DNA of 64,000 nucleotides, taken from positions 186,001-250,000 of the forward strand of contig NZ_WNIJ01000002.1 in NCBI RefSeq assembly GCF_009725755.1. The letters are read 5' to 3'. Within the stretch, counting starts at the first letter, position 1. Every line of letters begins with the position of its first letter. The notes beneath the pieces are model-generated. The model saw only the letters and a list, made by a program, of their open reading frames with translations, did not search any database and had not been told where the DNA came from. The position numbers were made by a program, and so were the translations under genes. The DNA is from Bombella sp. ESL0385 (GTDB taxonomy: Bacteria; Pseudomonadota; Alphaproteobacteria; Acetobacterales; Acetobacteraceae). Positions 62,555 to 64,000 of the stretch are shown in pieces.

Positions 62555-63640
62555 TTACTCGATGATTTCATCTTCAGAGGAGGAAGGCGAAATATCAATT
62601 TCACCATCATTCGCCAGACCTTTAATGAGCACAATCAGCTCCATCTGTGCGGCTTCTGCATCACGCAAACGCACAGCCCCCATGCCGCGGATCTCATCCT
62701 CCAAGAGGCCCGCAGCACGCTTAGACATGCATTTAAAGAACAACTCCCGCACAGTCTGATTGGCCGCTTTAAGGGCCAAGGGCAGCCGACTTTTTGCCTC
62801 GCCATCGCGATTGATCGCTGCCATGACGCGCATCATGTCATCAGGGGTGAGACGCTTGATATCATCGAAGGTGAACTTCAGTTGATTCACCTTCTCCATA
62901 TCTTCTTCGCTCAACAGGCCAAGCTTCTCCGTGAGAGAAGCCTCCGTTTTGCGATCGAAGTTATTATACACCTCCGCCACAAAGGCATAACTATCGCGCT
63001 TGGTGGACCGTCCAAAGGCCATAATCAGCTCCTTACGGAGGGTCATCTCCAAACTCTCCAGCACATCCTTGCTGACAGGACTCATATGGAGGATGCGCAT
63101 AATTACATCAGTAGCGAACTCCTCAGGGAAAAGCGTAAGCACACGCGCCACATGCGCTGGAGCGATATAGCTAAGGATAACCGCCACGGTCTGCGGTTGT
63201 TCATTACGCAGATAATTTGCCAAAGTGGCCTCGGGCATATTGCCCATTTTGGCCCATACGCTACGCCCTGATGGGCCGCGTATATCCTCCATGATCTTCT
63301 CGACCACTTCAGCAGGAAGGGCGCGTTTAAGGTAATCTTCTGTCGTTTCATAACTGCCGACAAAGCCATCTGCGCTCGAATATTTCTCTGCAAACTCGTT
63401 ACAAACAGCTTCAACCCGATCCGCCTGTACAATCCCCAAAACGGACATCGCTTTGGAAATGTCGCGCACCTCATCCTCCTGCAAAGAACGAAAAATACGC
63501 GCTGAACGCTCTTGGCCTAGAGCGAGCATCAAAATAGCGGCTTTCTCGCTCCCCTTCATCGCCGCGATTAACCCGGGGCGCGCTGTCTCGGATTGACCGG
63601 CAGCGGCATCCAACCCGCCATTCATCATTTGCTCTGCCAT
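62555..63640 (-). CDS. fliG: Flagellar motor switch protein FliG
   Basis: This 361-residue C-ring protein transmits torque. The N-terminal domain (KGSEKAAILMLALGQERSARIF), the middle EHPQ-like segment NEQPQTVAVILSYIAPAHVARVL, and the torque domain (LPLALKAANQTVRELFFKCMSKRAAGLLEDEIRGMG) are all seen. Charged residues of the torque helix (Lys, Arg, Asp, Glu) are present. fliF precedes and fliH follows, five bases away. Confidence 0.96.
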   Translation of the reverse strand: MAEQMMNGGLDAAAGQSETARPGLIAAMKGSEKAAILMLALGQERSARIFRSLQEDEVRDISKAMSVLGIVQADRVEAVCNEFAEKYSSADGFVGSYETTEDYLKRALPAEVVEKIMEDIRGPSGRSVWAKMGNMPEATLANYLRNEQPQTVAVILSYIAPAHVARVLTLFPEEFATDVIMRILHMSPVSKDVLESLEMTLRKELIMAFGRSTKRDSYAFVAEVYNNFDRKTEASLTEKLGLLSEEDMEKVNQLKFTFDDIKRLTPDDMMRVMAAINRDGEAKSRLPLALKAANQTVRELFFKCMSKRAAGLLEDEIRGMGAVRLRDAEAAQMELIVLIKGLANDGEIDISPSSSEDEIIE

Positions 63641-63651
63641 GATGGCCCTCC

Positions 63652-64000
63652 TTAACTCTCTGCCACTGGTTTGGTTGGCTCTGGCTCAGCTAACCAATTA
63701 CGAATGACGGCAACGGCATCATCAGGGTTCGTCTCAACACGTTGAACAACACGCGCGAGGGCCTCTCGGCGCATCTTCCCTTCCACACCCTCAACGCTGA
63801 TGCGATCACCACGGCCTACGGCATCATCTGGCTTGGCCTCACCCTCTGCCGTACCGGGGGCCGCTGTAGCATCCATCGCAGCAGCATTTTGTACAGCAGC
63901 AGCTTCGCTCCCCTTACGCACACGCCGTAGAATAGGCCCAAAGAGCATTGCCACCGCGCCGAGGAGCAAGAGAATGGGAACAATCCATTCCGCCAGATAG
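63652..64000 (-). CDS. fliF: Flagellar MS-ring protein FliF, C-terminal part
   Basis: The frame is open to the window end, so only about the last 115 residues are present. They include the second transmembrane helix (EWIVPILLLLGAVAMLFGPIL) followed by a basic cytoplasmic segment and the FliG-binding tail REALARVVQRVETNPDDAVAVIRNWLAEPEP, as in FliF. It lies 11 bases before fliG, matching the fliF-fliG order. Confidence 0.9.
   Translation of the reverse strand, partial: YLAEWIVPILLLLGAVAMLFGPILRRVRKGSEAAAVQNAAAMDATAAPGTAEGEAKPDDAVGRGDRISVEGVEGKMRREALARVVQRVETNPDDAVAVIRNWLAEPEPTKPVAES

Overview
The window looks like a chromosomal segment of a motile alphaproteobacterium, most likely an acetic acid bacterium (Acetobacteraceae). 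This is inferred from protein character only: FlaF, a Ros/MucR-type zinc-finger regulator, an RHH_4-type ribbon-helix-helix protein, a DUF1217 flagellar protein, a MotE-like MgtE_N protein and an OprB-type carbohydrate porin occur together, with base composition near even. I see no insertion sequence, prophage, CRISPR array or transfer gene.

Bases 1 to about 20000 hold housekeeping and envelope genes: a secreted small protein cut by the window edge, glnK-amtB, a UbiH-family monooxygenase, cysE, a secreted aldose 1-epimerase, mlaA plus an mlaC-like gene, the queuosine pair queA-tgt (with a TGT lacking its zinc cysteines), a secreted purine nucleoside pair (NUP protein and ADGF-type adenosine deaminase), an RHH regulator, a DnaJ-domain protein, a DegP/MucD protease, an Mrp ATPase, tRNA-Thr(TGT), a PsiE-like protein and an OprB porin.

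Bases 20176 to 29327 are one minus-strand chemotaxis operon, in transcription order MCP, STAS protein, cheY, cheA, cheW, cheR, cheB, a second cheY, cheD, and two unrecognised genes. Bases 29587 to the end are a large flagellar locus split into short divergent operons: a minus-strand set (small protein, 925-aa AMIN/TPR-like protein, flgB, flgC, motE-like), a plus-strand export set (fliE, fliQ, fliR, flhB), flgE, a MucR-like regulator, a minus-strand motor/hook set (glycosyltransferase, motB, motA, fliK, flgD, flaF), a minus-strand set (DUF1217 protein, fliI, fliJ), a plus-strand GT25 gene with a lipoprotein, a minus-strand rod/P-ring set (flgI, flgJ-like, flgN-like), a transglycosylase, a TPR-glycosyltransferase, flhA with a degenerate flhF, and a minus-strand switch set (fliF, fliG, fliH, fliN, fliO, fliP). 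Filament genes (flagellin, flgK, flgL, fliD), fliM, flgH and flgG are not in the window.

The most interesting signals are: an identical 15-mer upstream of both the chemotaxis operon and the motor/hook operon; a FlhF-like GTPase with eroded nucleotide motifs; a TGT without its cysteine zinc ligands; a probable non-AUG start for fliJ; three sugar-transferase genes inside the flagellar locus; and two unassigned genes closing the chemotaxis operon.
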